A stretch of DNA of 43,920 nt from Marinomonas rhizomae (GTDB lineage Bacteria; Pseudomonadota; Gammaproteobacteria; Pseudomonadales; Marinomonadaceae), in contig NZ_QNSE01000023.1 of the NCBI RefSeq assembly GCF_003315485.1, positions 1 to 43,920 on the forward strand, in the 5' to 3' direction. The notes beneath the pieces are model-generated. The model searched no databases, was not told the origin of the DNA, and saw nothing but the letters and a program-made list of their open reading frames with translations. Made by a program: the position numbers and the translations under genes. Of the stretch, positions 17,507 through 26,785 are shown piece after piece; within the stretch, counting starts at the first letter, position 1; every line of letters begins with the position of its first letter.

Positions 17507-17623
17507 ATGAATACTGGCTTTTTAATGACTGAAATCATCGCACTCTTCAGCATTATAGGATTAGCGCTGTTACCACTGGCTTTGCAGCAGATGCGCACAT
17601 TACGCATAAAAAACAATTCCTAA
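17507..17623 (+). CDS. Small single-pass membrane protein leading the oxidase operon
   Basis: 38 aa: MNTGFLMTEIIALFSIIGLA, then LLPLALQQMRTLRIKNNS. One hydrophobic helix (about 6-27) is followed by a basic C-terminal tail, so it should be an inner-membrane peptide with the tail in the cytoplasm. AGGACAGG lies just upstream of the ATG, and the gene ends 29 bp before the oxidase subunit I start, which has its own AGGAG. Its size resembles CydX/CbdX-type small subunits of bd oxidases, but those usually lie downstream, and I recognise no sequence motif. A function in the oxidase is inferred from position only. Confidence 0.6.
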   Translation: MNTGFLMTEIIALFSIIGLALLPLALQQMRTLRIKNNS

Positions 17624-17652
17624 ATCCACCTATATTTAAAGCAGGAGTTGCC

Positions 17653-19077
17653 ATGGATCTCGATGTCGCCATTTTATCTCGCATACAGTTCGCTTTTACG
17701 GTGAGCTTTCATATTATTTTCCCCAGCATCACCATTGGTTTGGCGACGCTGATTACCATTTGGGAAGGCTTATGGCTTAAAACTCACAACCCTTATTACT
17801 TACAACTGGCCAAGTTTTGGATCAAACCCTTTGCGATTACCTTTGGCATGGGCGTGGTGTCTGGCATCGTTTTGTCCTATGAATTTGGTACTAACTTTTC
17901 CAAATTCTCGGAAATTACCGGTGCAGTGCTTGGGCCATTGATGGCATACGAAGTACTGACCGCTTTCTTCATGGAAGCCGGTTTCCTTGGCGTCATGCTG
18001 TTTGGTTGGCAACGTGTTGGTCGTAAGCTGCATTTCTTCGCGACGCTCACCGTGATGGTAGGTACTTGGATTTCAGCGTTTTGGATCATTGTGGCGAACT
18101 CTTGGATGCAAACACCAACAGGCTACAAGATCATCGATGGCAAGTTTGAAGTCGCCAGCTGGATGGAAGTGATCTTCAACCCATCTATGCCGTATCGTCT
18201 TACTCACATGGTGGTGGCATCATTAATTACCGCGACTTTCGTGGTGGCTGGTATCAGTGCTTATTACTTGTTGAAAAAGCAGCACGTTCCTTTTGCCAAA
18301 AAAGGCCTGTCCATGTGTATGTGGTTTGCCTTGGTATTAACGCCTCTACAAGCATGGATTGGTGATATGCACGGTTTAAACGTAAGAGAGCATCAGCCAA
18401 CTAAGTTGGCAGCGATGGAAGGCATCTGGCCAGCGGAAGAAGAAAACGTTCCCTTATTGTTATTCGCCATGCCAAATATGGAAAGCGAGTCGAACGATTA
18501 TGAAATCGGGATTCCCAACCTAGGTAGCCTGATCTTGACTCACTCTTGGGATGGCGCAGTGCAAGGCCTGAAAGCCGTTCCACCAGAAGACAGACCCAAT
18601 GTCCCCTTAGTGTTTTGGTCTTTCCGCGTTATGGTGGGCATTGGCTTTGGCATGATTGGCATCGCGATACTCGCCCTGTTATTACGTCGTAAAGGCCGCT
18701 TGTATGAAAACAAAGCCTTCCTGTCTCTTGTGACATTATTTACCCCTATGGGTGTCATTGCAGTGTTGGCAGGTTGGTATGTGGTGGAAATCGGTCGTCA
18801 GCCTTGGATTGTCTATAACCTTGTTAGAACCTCGGAGATTGTATCGCCGCTACCTCCAGAACGCGTGCTGTTTACCTTAACGATGTTTGTGATCATTTAC
18901 AGTTTGCTCATTGGCGTTTACCTATATTTCATGCGCAAGCTGATTAAGAAAGGGCCGCCATCAATGGAAACATTAGAGCAGCAACTGATTGGTATGAAAG
19001 CGCCGGGCTACGCATTAGCTTGGGTGAAGTCGCTAAAAACAAAAGATCACCCAACAATAGAACAAGGAGATAAATGA
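17653..19077 (+). CDS. cioA: Cyanide-insensitive cytochrome bd-type ubiquinol oxidase subunit I
   Basis: 474 aa, about nine membrane helices; the catalytic haem subunit of the quinol:O2 oxidoreductase. Expected ligands are present: His20 (SFHIIFPSITIG; haem b595), His185 (YRLTHMVVAS; haem b558) and Met327 (FWSFRVMVG; haem b558), with proton-channel Glu100/Glu108 and the quinol-loop residues K251/E255 (QPTKLAAMEG). The Q loop is short, so the protein is shorter than E. coli CydA (522) and matches the CioA class. ATG 17653 has AGGAG upstream. The stop overlaps the subunit II start by four bases. Promoter elements suggest sigma54 and FNR/ANR control. Confidence 0.95.
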   Translation: MDLDVAILSRIQFAFTVSFHIIFPSITIGLATLITIWEGLWLKTHNPYYLQLAKFWIKPFAITFGMGVVSGIVLSYEFGTNFSKFSEITGAVLGPLMAYEVLTAFFMEAGFLGVMLFGWQRVGRKLHFFATLTVMVGTWISAFWIIVANSWMQTPTGYKIIDGKFEVASWMEVIFNPSMPYRLTHMVVASLITATFVVAGISAYYLLKKQHVPFAKKGLSMCMWFALVLTPLQAWIGDMHGLNVREHQPTKLAAMEGIWPAEEENVPLLLFAMPNMESESNDYEIGIPNLGSLILTHSWDGAVQGLKAVPPEDRPNVPLVFWSFRVMVGIGFGMIGIAILALLLRRKGRLYENKAFLSLVTLFTPMGVIAVLAGWYVVEIGRQPWIVYNLVRTSEIVSPLPPERVLFTLTMFVIIYSLLIGVYLYFMRKLIKKGPPSMETLEQQLIGMKAPGYALAWVKSLKTKDHPTIEQGDK

Positions 19078-20087
19078 TGGATTTGGCTCTTTTCTACTTC
19101 CTTGTCTTAGGCTTTGCCATCTTTATGTACGTGTTACTCGATGGCTTTGACCTTGGGATTGGCATTCTCTACCCTTGGTTTAACCAAGAAGGCGAACGAG
19201 ATCACTTAATGCGTTCTATTTCACATGTTTGGGATGGCAACGAAACTTGGTTGGTGTTTGGTGGTGTCGTGTTGTTTGCGGCGTTTCCAGCTGCTTATGC
19301 TGGCATTACTTCGACTTTTTACCTGCCTATCATGCTGATGCTATTTGCCTTGATCTTTCGTGGTGTGGCATTCGAGTATCGGTTTAAATCCGATACCTCA
19401 CGACCTTATTGGGATTTCGCCTTTAGCGCGGGTTCGGCTATCGCGGCGTTTTGCCAAGGCATGTTGCTAGGATCAATTGTTCAAGGCGTGCCAGTCGGTG
19501 TCGATAGCTTATCTAGCCTACACTGGCTAACGCCCTTTTCTATCCTAACAGGCTTTTCTGTAATGGCAGGTTATGCTTTGTTGGCCGCTTGTTATCTGTT
19601 TATGAAAAGTCGTGGCCGTATTCAAGATCATGCAGCCAAGCTAGGAAAACGACTCTTGTTGATCACTATTTTAGCCATGATAATCGTGAGTTTATGGACA
19701 GTAGCGAGCCAAGTAGACATTCGTCAACGTTGGTTTTCTGGTTTGAATTTCTTGTGGCTATCGCCCTTACCTATTATCACCTTAATCGTCGCGGTTTTGG
19801 CTTGGAGAGATCTAAACAGTCACGCTACCGGAACCGTTCATCATGAAGGTCGACCTTTTTGGTATGCCGCAACCTTATTTTTACTGGGCTTTGCTGGTCT
19901 TGTCGTCGGTTTATTTCCATACCTGATACCAAGACAATTAACCTTTATGGAGGCCGCATCACCAGACAGCAGCTTACTCTTCTTACTGCCCGGTATTTGC
20001 ATCTTTGTTCCATTAATTTGTGCTTATACCTTATGGGGTTATCGCGTTTTTTCTGGCAAGGTGGAAGATTATCAGGAGGGTTACTAA
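19074..20087 (+). CDS. cioB: Cyanide-insensitive cytochrome bd-type ubiquinol oxidase subunit II
   Basis: 337 aa with about eight to nine membrane helices. It begins with ALFYFLVLGFAIFMYVLLDG then FDLGIG, and has SISHVWDGNETWLVFGG, the conserved region of CydB/CioB. It forms the heterodimer with subunit I and stabilises the haems. ATG overlaps the subunit I stop (GATAAATGATG region). It is followed with a TAATG overlap by a DUF2474 peptide gene, a usual CioAB companion. Confidence 0.95.
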   Translation: MMDLALFYFLVLGFAIFMYVLLDGFDLGIGILYPWFNQEGERDHLMRSISHVWDGNETWLVFGGVVLFAAFPAAYAGITSTFYLPIMLMLFALIFRGVAFEYRFKSDTSRPYWDFAFSAGSAIAAFCQGMLLGSIVQGVPVGVDSLSSLHWLTPFSILTGFSVMAGYALLAACYLFMKSRGRIQDHAAKLGKRLLLITILAMIIVSLWTVASQVDIRQRWFSGLNFLWLSPLPIITLIVAVLAWRDLNSHATGTVHHEGRPFWYAATLFLLGFAGLVVGLFPYLIPRQLTFMEAASPDSSLLFLLPGICIFVPLICAYTLWGYRVFSGKVEDYQEGY

Positions 20088-20224
20088 TGCCATTAAAAAA
20101 CCTGAAAGAAAAAGTCGCCAAACTCAAGTCGTGGCAGTGGTTTTTACTCTTATACGGTGTCGGCTTTATTGCTGTATTCACTGCGTCATATGGCATTAAG
20201 TTACTAATGAATGGGCTGCCTTAG
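20087..20224 (+). CDS. DUF2474 family small membrane protein (oxidase-associated)
   Basis: 45 aa: a charged N-terminus (MPLKNLKEKVAKLKSWQW) then one membrane helix (FFLLYGVGFIAVFTASYGIK-like segment, about 19-39). DUF2474 proteins typically follow cioB, and a single-helix CydX-like structural role is assumed. GGAGG lies nine bases before the ATG, and the start overlaps the cioB stop (TAATG), so translation is coupled. Confidence 0.8.
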   Translation: MPLKNLKEKVAKLKSWQWFLLLYGVGFIAVFTASYGIKLLMNGLP

Positions 20225-20253
20225 ACAGTCAAAACTGCCACGGAAGCTGTTGA

Positions 20254-20293
20254 AAAAAACGCACATTTCATGCAGAGAAATGTGCGTTTTTTA
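20254..20293 (+). terminator. Bidirectional terminator between the oxidase operon and the TRAP permease gene
   Basis: Perfect 12-bp stem AACGCACATTTC/GAAATGTGCGTT with a seven-base loop, followed by TTTTTT on the plus strand and preceded by seven A's, so it serves both convergent operons. Confidence 0.93.
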
Positions 20294-20319
20294 TGTCGTT
20301 TGCTTAGTTTCCTAAACTA

Positions 20320-22269
20320 TTAAGCGTCGGCTTTCATGGCGTCGGGCTTTGTTTGCATGCTTGCTTTGAACAACAATCCAGCAAATAACACAACACCAAT
20401 AATACGAGCACCCACTATCGCGATAGACGTGTCCGTTGCGGACGCTGGCCAAGCGATTAATACCGCTGCGACCACATAGGTCAATCGAGTTGGCCAAGAT
20501 AAGTTTTCACGTAACCAACCTGAAAAGCCGATACTCATTGAAGCAGTCGCCAAGGTCGCAAACAAGATTGCTGCAATAACACTGGCGGTAGAACCAATCA
20601 ACAACACACCCGGCATGGTAACAAACAAAAACGGCACTAAGAGTTTCACAAAGCCCAAACGCATAGACTCCACCGCGGTTTCATTTGGTTCCGCACCAGA
20701 AATTGTCGCCGCCGCATAAGCTGCTAATGCAACAGGCGGTGTAATGGCAGACACCAAACCAAAGTAGAAAATAAACATATGTGCCGATAAGATTTCCATA
20801 CCTAGCTGCGTCATCGCAGGTGCTACTAACACCGCAAGTAATAAATACGCAGCTGATGTCGGTAAGCCCATCCCTAAAACAAAAGAGGCCAATGCGGTAA
20901 GCAACAATACGGCCCACAAATTACCGTCGCCCAGCTCAATGATTAAACCAGATAGCATTAATCCCATGCCCGTTAGATTTAATATGCCAATAATCACACC
21001 TGCGGCAGCCACGGCAGCCACGATAGGTAAAGTGGAAGATAATGTTTCCTTACATGCTGATATCAAATCGAACACATTTATACGAGTGGCTTTTTTCCAT
21101 GGGCACACTAGCAAGCCAGCGAGAATCCCCATAACGGCGGCTTGAGTTGGAGACTTGCCTGAAATCATCAGACCAATCAACACAACCAATGGAAGCAAAA
21201 GATAACTCTTCGTTCTTAGTGTTCTTAGCAACAACTGCAAACCTGCTTCCGTATCTCGAGCTAGGTTAAGTCGTCCAGCTTCAAGGCGAACCGAAATCAT
21301 CAAGGCCAAAATATATAAAAGCGCTGGCACTAAGGCCGCCATGGCCACTTCGGCATACGGGATACCAATCATTTCCGCCATCAGGAAAGCAGCGGCTCCC
21401 ATAACTGGAGGCATAATTTGCCCTGCGGAGGATGCAGCAGCTTCAATCGCACCCGCTAATTTCGCACTGTATCCAACACGCTTCATCAATGGAATCGTAA
21501 AAGTGCCGGTAGTAACGACATTGGCAACCGCACTACCATTAAGCGAACCAAGCAAGGCACTAGACAAAGCAGCCGACAGACCAGGGCCACCTTGCACGCG
21601 TCCCGTCAAACCCCGAGCTAAATCAACAAAAACCTCACCCGTACCAATCTTAGTTAAGATGGCTCCAAACAAACCAAATAGGAAAATATACTCAACGGCG
21701 ACGCCCATTGGCACGCCATAAACGCCTTCAGTCGATAACATCAGAGTTGAGGTTAAACGACTAATATCATAGCCACCGTGACCATATTTACCAGGGACCA
21801 AATAGCCAAAGCACGCATAAAGAAAAGCCAGCGCCATTAAGATAATTAATGCCCGACCCACCGCGATACGAACAAAGGCAAACACCACCACAATGAGAGC
21901 AATAAAGATAAATCGATCTTGCTCAACTGACATAGCACCACGCATCACAATATCAATGTAGTGATGCCATAAATAAGGGCCAGGTATTAGTGCCAATAAT
22001 GCAAGTAGATAAAATACGCCTCGGCCAACGACACTTTTGTACCTCAACGCATAAAACAGCATGGCCGCCGCGGCAACAAGAGAAAAGAACGACGACCTCA
22101 ATAGCAACGCGGTAATGCCACCATAATAGGCACCATAAAGCACAAGCCCAGCAATTCCAGCGGCGATCACACTAAACAATAAAGAGACTGCTAGACGTTC
22201 CTTGCCACCAGCGAATTTTGATTCAAGTAGCAAGCTTTGAAAGCCATTGCTGGAACCTGAGTTCAACAT
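20320..22269 (-). CDS. TRAP transporter fused permease (DctQM-type 4TM/12TM fusion)
   Basis: 649 aa, about 16-18 membrane helices. The N-terminal part corresponds to the small DctQ subunit and the rest to the large DctM subunit. DctM-like motifs include GTGEVFVDLARGLTGRVQGG then PGLSAALSSALLGSLNGSAV, and GQIMPPVMGAAAFLMAE. Fused permeases of this kind pair with TAXI-family receptors, and the neighbouring gene encodes one. Import is driven by a Na+ or H+ gradient. ATG 22269 (AGGAG seven bases upstream) is preferred over the in-frame GTG at 22290, leaving a 10-base gap after the TAXI gene. Substrate unknown; C4-dicarboxylates, 2-oxoglutarate or glutamate are usual for the family. Confidence 0.93.
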   Translation of the reverse strand: MLNSGSSNGFQSLLLESKFAGGKERLAVSLLFSVIAAGIAGLVLYGAYYGGITALLLRSSFFSLVAAAAMLFYALRYKSVVGRGVFYLLALLALIPGPYLWHHYIDIVMRGAMSVEQDRFIFIALIVVVFAFVRIAVGRALIILMALAFLYACFGYLVPGKYGHGGYDISRLTSTLMLSTEGVYGVPMGVAVEYIFLFGLFGAILTKIGTGEVFVDLARGLTGRVQGGPGLSAALSSALLGSLNGSAVANVVTTGTFTIPLMKRVGYSAKLAGAIEAAASSAGQIMPPVMGAAAFLMAEMIGIPYAEVAMAALVPALLYILALMISVRLEAGRLNLARDTEAGLQLLLRTLRTKSYLLLPLVVLIGLMISGKSPTQAAVMGILAGLLVCPWKKATRINVFDLISACKETLSSTLPIVAAVAAAGVIIGILNLTGMGLMLSGLIIELGDGNLWAVLLLTALASFVLGMGLPTSAAYLLLAVLVAPAMTQLGMEILSAHMFIFYFGLVSAITPPVALAAYAAATISGAEPNETAVESMRLGFVKLLVPFLFVTMPGVLLIGSTASVIAAILFATLATASMSIGFSGWLRENLSWPTRLTYVVAAVLIAWPASATDTSIAIVGARIIGVVLFAGLLFKASMQTKPDAMKADA

Positions 22270-22279
22270 AATGACGCTC

Positions 22280-23218
22280 CTATTTGCCACTTACTTCGTC
22301 GTAATATTTTTTCGCACCTGGGTGCAAAGCAACGGGAGTATGTCTTGCCGTGTCTAATGATATTGCTTTTGCTTGAGGATGAATCTTACCCAGCTCTTCT
22401 AGATTCGAAAAAATGGTTTTAGTGATGTCATAGATCTTACTCTGATCTTCTTTACCACTCGTAAACAAAATCGCTGGATCGTTAATCATCACAACTTGTT
22501 TTGTTTGATCTGGATAGGTTCCGACAGGTAAGGAGTAAGCTTGATAAAAGGGATACTTCTGGATCAAATGGTCTAACTTCTCAATACTCGCAGACAAGAG
22601 TTTCATGTCTGTTTGTGAGTCAAGATCAATCAAAGAAGAAGTTGGTGCACCCGCTAGAACAACCGTTGCATCTACTTGGCCATTAACCAAGGCTTTTACA
22701 CCTTCATTATAAGAAAGAAAGCGCGGAGTAATGTCTTCAAATACACCATATTCTTGTAGTAAACGTGTGGCTAATACAGCCGCATTACTGCCCGGAGGAC
22801 CCATGCTGACACGCTTGCCTTTTAACTGTTCAAAAGAGTCGACGCCATTACCGGAGATCGTCGCCACTTGCAGTACAGCGGGATATAAATAAGCAATACC
22901 AGCAACATCTAATGGGCCACTCACTTTAAATGGGCCTTCACCACTCTGAGCTTCAAAGAGAGTAGAGGAAGAAGACAGCCCGAGTGTCATTTGACCTGCC
23001 GCAACACGATGGTTGTTCTCAACGGAAGCCCCCGTTACTTCCGCCCGTGCGGTGGTGTTCTCCATGTGCTTGTTCAGCGTCTCAGAAATACCTGCGCCAA
23101 TCACATAGAACAAACCACCCGTTCCACCCGTTCCGATCGAGACACGCTCAGCGGCAACAACAGCAGTCGACGCCAGAGAGACACACAAAGCACTTGCTAC
23201 AAAGATTTTTCTCAACAT
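22280..23218 (-). CDS. TAXI-family TRAP transporter solute receptor
   Basis: 312 aa with a signal peptide ending STAVVAA. The mature start VSIGTGGTGGLFYVIGAGIS is the family signature, followed by RAEVTGASVENNHRVAAGQ and FEQLKGKRVSMGPPGSNAAV. It is the periplasmic substrate receptor for the fused permease encoded next. ATG 23218 is chosen because GGAG lies six bases upstream and it directly starts a good signal peptide; an in-frame start at 23278 would put 20 extra residues in front. The 11-bp direct repeat at 23269-23289 then lies upstream, as a regulator site should. Confidence 0.93.
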   Translation of the reverse strand: MLRKIFVASALCVSLASTAVVAAERVSIGTGGTGGLFYVIGAGISETLNKHMENTTARAEVTGASVENNHRVAAGQMTLGLSSSSTLFEAQSGEGPFKVSGPLDVAGIAYLYPAVLQVATISGNGVDSFEQLKGKRVSMGPPGSNAAVLATRLLQEYGVFEDITPRFLSYNEGVKALVNGQVDATVVLAGAPTSSLIDLDSQTDMKLLSASIEKLDHLIQKYPFYQAYSLPVGTYPDQTKQVVMINDPAILFTSGKEDQSKIYDITKTIFSNLEELGKIHPQAKAISLDTARHTPVALHPGAKKYYDEVSGK

Positions 23219-23268
23219 GGGATTCTCCATTGTTATTTTTGTTGTTTGCATTAGCACTTTAATCAACA

Positions 23269-23289
23269 AACCTTTCATGAACCTTTCAT
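23269..23289 (-). promoter_or_regulatory. Tandem direct repeat upstream of the TAXI gene (candidate response-regulator site)
   Basis: On the minus strand ATGAAAGGTT occurs twice with a single C between the copies, giving an 11-bp period. One-helical-turn direct repeats are the usual binding site of OmpR-family regulators. The OmpR-type regulator encoded at 25826 is the obvious candidate. Confidence 0.6.
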
Positions 23290-23312
23290 AGGTATCAACA
23301 AAACAATGAATT

Positions 23313-24413
23313 CTATTTTTTTCGATTCAATACTGGTTGGATAGCATCACGCCATTCTGAGTAAATAAGCCTTTTTTTCGCATCGTCGGTTTGAATCAGC
23401 AATTCGAGCCCTAAAGGTATAGGACGAAAAATTCCATGCGGTAGTTTACTCAACTCATCACGACTAAATGGGCCTTTAACCTTTGTACTTATTGGCGTAA
23501 GAGCGGATTGATTCGCCAGTATATGCTGCCCTTCAGGGGATAATAAAAGGTCGATAAAACGTTTCGCTAATGTCACTTTTTGAGCATCACGAGGAATGAA
23601 TGCCGTGCGCATAATGATCGTCGTATAATCCGTCGGCATAATGGTTTTTATCCATGAATACTTTTGTGTCCATTGATAGGAATAAGCACCAACCAGATTA
23701 TAAGCGATGAAAATTTGGCCTTTCAGAAGCCCGTCGAGCATAGATGCCGTGTCTGTATAAAGCTGAGCTTGATGCGTTCCAAACGCTTCTAACAATCGTC
23801 CATAACTACGAGATTGCTGTCCATCATAGGCCCACGCTAAATACCCTAATCCTGACTGCTGAATATCAAACAAGCCAATTTTCTCGTCTAGAAGATGATT
23901 CTTACTGCGGATCAAATTCAATAACTGTTCACGACTTTGCGGCAACGCTTCTCTAGCTAAAATATCTGTGTTTATCGCCGTCACGATTGGTTCGTAAGTA
24001 AAACCAAATAACTCACTTCGCCAATGTGAATCCTTAGGGACATGACCAAGCTCTGGTGAGTCATAAACCAAGGCGTAGCCATCATTTGCTAACTTAAACT
24101 GTAAGTCCATGGCTGGGCTAAGCATCACGTCCGGTCGAGCATTAGGCTCTGAAAGAAATTGCTCATAGAGATGACGAGTGTTCGATTCGGTATAGTGTAT
24201 AGCTACATTCGTGTATGTCTCTTGATATGCCTTAAACAAAGGTGAGATTACCCGATGATTTACAGCACCATAAACAGTTAGCACTTCCCCTTCAAACTTT
24301 GGCTGTTTATTCAAACTTGGAAAAATAATAGACGTTCCTGATTGTGCCGCACCAGCCAATGCCATGTGACTAAACAAGATTAAACAAAGCCCCAGTCGAC
24401 AATTAACTTTCAT
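23313..24413 (-). CDS. Periplasmic binding protein of the two-component cluster (AfuA/FbpA-like)
   Basis: 366 aa with a signal peptide (about 1-23, MKVNCRLGLCLILFSHMALA). The mature part has the fold signature of ABC-type iron/sugar-phosphate binding proteins: EGEVLTVYGAVNHRVISPLF, RPDVMLSPAMDLQFKLANDG, and the C-terminal KRFIDLLLSPEGQHILAN. No ABC permease or ATPase gene is nearby. It overlaps the kinase gene by 11 bases and ends before the TAXI gene. The likely role is ligand capture for the sensor kinase, as HptA does for HptRS in Staphylococcus; this is inference from gene order. Confidence 0.75.
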   Translation of the reverse strand: MKVNCRLGLCLILFSHMALAGAAQSGTSIIFPSLNKQPKFEGEVLTVYGAVNHRVISPLFKAYQETYTNVAIHYTESNTRHLYEQFLSEPNARPDVMLSPAMDLQFKLANDGYALVYDSPELGHVPKDSHWRSELFGFTYEPIVTAINTDILAREALPQSREQLLNLIRSKNHLLDEKIGLFDIQQSGLGYLAWAYDGQQSRSYGRLLEAFGTHQAQLYTDTASMLDGLLKGQIFIAYNLVGAYSYQWTQKYSWIKTIMPTDYTTIIMRTAFIPRDAQKVTLAKRFIDLLLSPEGQHILANQSALTPISTKVKGPFSRDELSKLPHGIFRPIPLGLELLIQTDDAKKRLIYSEWRDAIQPVLNRKK

Positions 24414-25833
24414 AAGAAAGTCCTTTTTGTTGAAGGAAAATCACTTCTACAATCAACCCTGACGGCAGGTTATCTTTTAAATGAAATCTAGCATCATGGT
24501 GCTCTGCGACATCTTTGGCAATGGATAAACCAATTCCGGAACCAGAGGCAAAATTATCAGGACTACGATAGAAATACTCAAAAATGTGTTCTTTATCTTT
24601 ATCTGGAACACCAACACCTTGATCTCGAATTTGTAACCTAATCGAAGTGTCAGGCAGCTCGTTCATCACCATTAGCTCAACTTCAACAACGCCGCCCTTC
24701 GGACTATATTTGATGGCATTTTCAATAATATTTTGCAGCATCTGTTTTAGCGCAAATTCATCGCCCTTAATCGTCACCTGGATGTTGCCTAAATATTCAA
24801 TTTCGACCTGTCGCTCTAGCGCCCAAACCACCAGCTCACGACATGTCTCTTTGACGACATGATCCAAAGACACAGGGCTAAAAGGATGACTCTGATAACG
24901 ATGTGTCAGCGTCGCGCGACTAAGAAGCTGATTGACTGTACCAGTCAACACATTGCTGCTTTCTAAAATATGTTGTAGTTGTTTTTGACGTAGCGTTTCA
25001 TCGGTTTCATCGATCGCATTTTGTGCTTGCGAGTTCAAGCCAGCCAAAGGAGTTCGTATCTGATGAGCGGCTTCTGCGGTGAAGCGTTGTAAACGGCTCA
25101 AGGTATTATCCAACTGAGCCATGAAGTAATTAATACTCTTTAATAAAGGCGCTATTTCACTGGGAACATTGGCCTCCAACGGCGATAACTCTTGGGGAGA
25201 GCGCTCGGTAATAGCTTGTTTAATCGCTTGTAATGGCTGTAATACTCGCCAAATAACAAAAAGCAATAAGAGCAAAGTAATAACGAAAAATAAGGCCACA
25301 AACTGCAATGCCATGTGACTGACTTCCGTCGCGGCTGCGCGGCGTGCGTCCAATGTTTGCCCGACGATTATAAAGACATCGTTTACACTGTCCGCTTCTA
25401 ACAAACGCTTCCCTAACGCAACAAAACGCACCTTTTCACCGTGATACATGGTTTCATAATAAATGGGGATAAATTTTTCTTTTTCGCTAGATTGTTGAAG
25501 TAACTGAGTAAATGGAATATTGGGAAGGTCTTTATAGCCTGTCAGCACCTGATATCGCCCATTCATAATGGCATAAAATGCACGATCAGAGGCAGACAGG
25601 GCTAAGGTTTCAAAAGCGGAAACGGGCAAATCAATAAAAACTTGCGAGTCTAAAATAGTGATGTTTTCAGCCATCTGCAAAGCTGAACCATATAAAAGCC
25701 GATCATAAGACTCTTTTGCCGCACGATTCGCATAGATATGAGCACTCCAAAGCGCAATAATGTTAATGACGATCAGCACCGCCGCAACCATTAGGATCAA
25801 TTGCCGACGAATCGATGTAGTCGCTTTAGCCAT
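24403..25833 (-). CDS. Sensor histidine kinase, TctE-like
   Basis: 476 aa. A membrane helix (about 11-31), a periplasmic sensor region (about 32-172; 2CSK_N/TctE type) and a second helix (173-196) are followed by a HAMP-like linker (VLQPLQAIKQAI). The phosphoacceptor is His257 in AEAAHQIRTPLAG, and the ATPase domain has NIIENAIKYSP and ASGSGIGLSIAKD. TctE-type kinases work with TctD to control tricarboxylate transport; here the controlled transporter is probably the TRAP system downstream. It overlaps the regulator gene by eight bases and the binding-protein gene by 11. Confidence 0.92.
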   Translation of the reverse strand: MAKATTSIRRQLILMVAAVLIVINIIALWSAHIYANRAAKESYDRLLYGSALQMAENITILDSQVFIDLPVSAFETLALSASDRAFYAIMNGRYQVLTGYKDLPNIPFTQLLQQSSEKEKFIPIYYETMYHGEKVRFVALGKRLLEADSVNDVFIIVGQTLDARRAAATEVSHMALQFVALFFVITLLLLLFVIWRVLQPLQAIKQAITERSPQELSPLEANVPSEIAPLLKSINYFMAQLDNTLSRLQRFTAEAAHQIRTPLAGLNSQAQNAIDETDETLRQKQLQHILESSNVLTGTVNQLLSRATLTHRYQSHPFSPVSLDHVVKETCRELVVWALERQVEIEYLGNIQVTIKGDEFALKQMLQNIIENAIKYSPKGGVVEVELMVMNELPDTSIRLQIRDQGVGVPDKDKEHIFEYFYRSPDNFASGSGIGLSIAKDVAEHHDARFHLKDNLPSGLIVEVIFLQQKGLSYES

Positions 25834-26497
25834 GATGTTTTTCCAACAGATAACCTAAGCCGCGAATGGTTCTGATATTGATGTCACTGTCTTGCAGAGA
25901 TTTCCGCAGGCGTGCTACGTAGATTTCAATCACGCTTGAATTTGGATTTTCATTAAAATTATAAATATGTTCGATTAAGGATTCTTTGCTTAACACTCGA
26001 CCTGTATGGCTAATAAACACCTCTAACAAACGAAACTCACGTTGTTTTAGCTCTATAAGGTTGCCATCAACAGTCACCGAGCATGCTTGAAGATCTAAAC
26101 TCACATTGCCATATTCTATCGTATTCTGCGCTTGTCCTTGGCTACGACGCAATAAGGCACGACAACGGGCTTCCAGTTCGCCAAAGTCCACTGGTTTCGT
26201 CATATAGTCATCAGCCCCCAAATCCAATAACTCAATACGATCTTTAATTCCATCACGTGCAGTCAGTACAATTACAGGCGTATTAGAGTGCTTTTTGCGC
26301 AGATTTTGTAAAATTTGATTGCCTGTCATATCCGGTAGATTTAGATCCAATAACATAAGGTCGTATTCTTGCAAAGCCAACATCTGAGTGGCTTGTAAAC
26401 CGGTCTGAGCAAGATCAAGACCATGACCCATTCGACTGATTCTTTGACTGATGGCTTCGCCTAAAATACGATCATCTTCCACTACTAAAATACGCAT
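25826..26497 (-). CDS. OmpR/TctD-like response regulator
   Basis: 223 aa. The receiver domain (about 1-115) has D8/D9, phosphoacceptor D51 and K101 (YMTKPVDFGELEAR). The C-terminal winged helix (about 125-220) has FRLLEVFISHTGRVLSKESL and SSVIEIYVARLRKSL. It is the first gene of a tightly packed operon with the kinase and binding protein. The 288-bp gap to the divergent eamA gene should hold its promoter, but no clear site is visible. The candidate target site is the direct repeat at 23269-23289. Confidence 0.93.
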   Translation of the reverse strand: MRILVVEDDRILGEAISQRISRMGHGLDLAQTGLQATQMLALQEYDLMLLDLNLPDMTGNQILQNLRKKHSNTPVIVLTARDGIKDRIELLDLGADDYMTKPVDFGELEARCRALLRRSQGQAQNTIEYGNVSLDLQACSVTVDGNLIELKQREFRLLEVFISHTGRVLSKESLIEHIYNFNENPNSSVIEIYVARLRKSLQDSDINIRTIRGLGYLLEKHHG

Positions 26498-26785
26498 AAT
26501 ATTGAGGCTCTTGTGACGTTGTATTGTTGTCAGTCAGATGAAGGCTGATATTCGATTTTCATTAAGAACTTATCAATTTAGCCTATATTACGGCGTGAAA
26601 GAATGGGATATCTCTTCTATCAATACATAAAATGGAAAATGAATACGCTGCTTTTGGCAATTAAAGAGAACATTCTCGATCTGTGTCCTTCATTCTTTTG
26701 TTATCTGTCCATGTGCAAACTTGTCGAAAACACGTAAAGTGGTTGGCTTATTTTCGCCCCACCATTGCAAAGTTAAGGATTCAAC
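26498..26785. other. Intergenic region between the TctD-like regulator gene and eamA
   Basis: 288 bases with no reading frame, strong hairpin or convincing promoter pair. AAGGA (26774-26778) is the eamA ribosome site. Promoters for both divergent genes must lie here, but I cannot place them with confidence. Confidence 0.5.
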
